DNA from: Dasyornis broadbenti | Taxonomy: Eukaryota > Chordata > Aves > Passeriformes > Dasyornithidae | DNA length: 64,000 nt | Direction of reading: 5' to 3' | Assembly: GCA_013397935.1 (NCBI GenBank) | Contig: VZRN01001305.1 | Location: 2,517,976-2,581,975, forward strand | Shown: positions 63,973 to 64,000 of the stretch, piece after piece | Position numbering within the stretch: position 1 is the first letter of the stretch | How the letters are laid out: the number at the start of each line of letters is the position of its first letter | The notes under the pieces: model-generated | Database searches by the model: none | Seen by the model: the letters and a program-made list of their open reading frames with translations, nothing else | What the model was told of the DNA's origin: nothing | Translations under genes and position numbers: made by a program

Positions 63973-64000
63973 GGTGTTTTTGAAAAAGAAATGGTGTGGA

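Overview
The window looks like noncoding DNA from a bird, or at least a sauropsid, genome. Several fragments end in the octamer-type 3' terminus and 3' untranslated region of CR1 LINEs, including 'ttccaacc', 'ggttggactc' and 'tcatagaatcataga'. Very old amniote repeats (MIR/CORE-SINE-like and palindromic sauropsid elements) are also present, and no primate or rodent repeats were seen. One 31-base fragment resembles the start of an LTR that I associate with songbirds, which weakly suggests a passerine. No protein-coding gene, exon, tRNA, rRNA or other structured RNA gene could be supported. The open frames are all short (longest 165 codons), scattered over both strands, and show no recognisable domain apart from the transposon remnant below. 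The window is best read as intergenic or deep intronic sequence.

Layout. From 1 to 13 kb the sequence is mostly unique and AT-rich, with three CR1 scraps at 5.9, 7.3 and 7.4 kb. At 13.1 kb there is a perfect short hairpin. It is followed by a minus-strand CR1 3' end (13.3-13.6 kb) that runs into a CpG-rich segment holding three CACGTG boxes. A long TCTG/TCTA microsatellite lies at 19.66-19.83 kb. Around 27.4-27.8 kb is an LTR-like or promoter-like segment with a TATA box and repeated GACTCAG motifs. From 30.1 to 32.1 kb come a MIR-like SINE, another CR1 3' end, an LTR-like start and an AAATAG microsatellite.

The most notable object is at about 32.9-34.5 kb on the minus strand. It is a decayed Ty3/Gypsy-type pol with reverse transcriptase, RNase H and integrase zinc-region remnants in the right order and at roughly the expected spacing, broken by stops and frameshifts. 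Such elements are rare and poorly described in birds. Just upstream of it in its own reading direction, a 90-bp block occurs twice, 426 bp apart.

From 42 to 50 kb are further ancient SINE-like pieces, plus an exact 129-bp direct duplication (48,702-48,830 and 48,887-49,015) next to an ambiguous base, which may be an assembly artefact. Two ancient sauropsid repeats follow at 49.6 and 50.0 kb. From 50 to 64 kb the sequence is again mostly unique AT-rich DNA, with one well-matched MIR-type SINE at 61.3 kb.

All repeat names come from recognising consensus words by eye. No alignment or database search was run.
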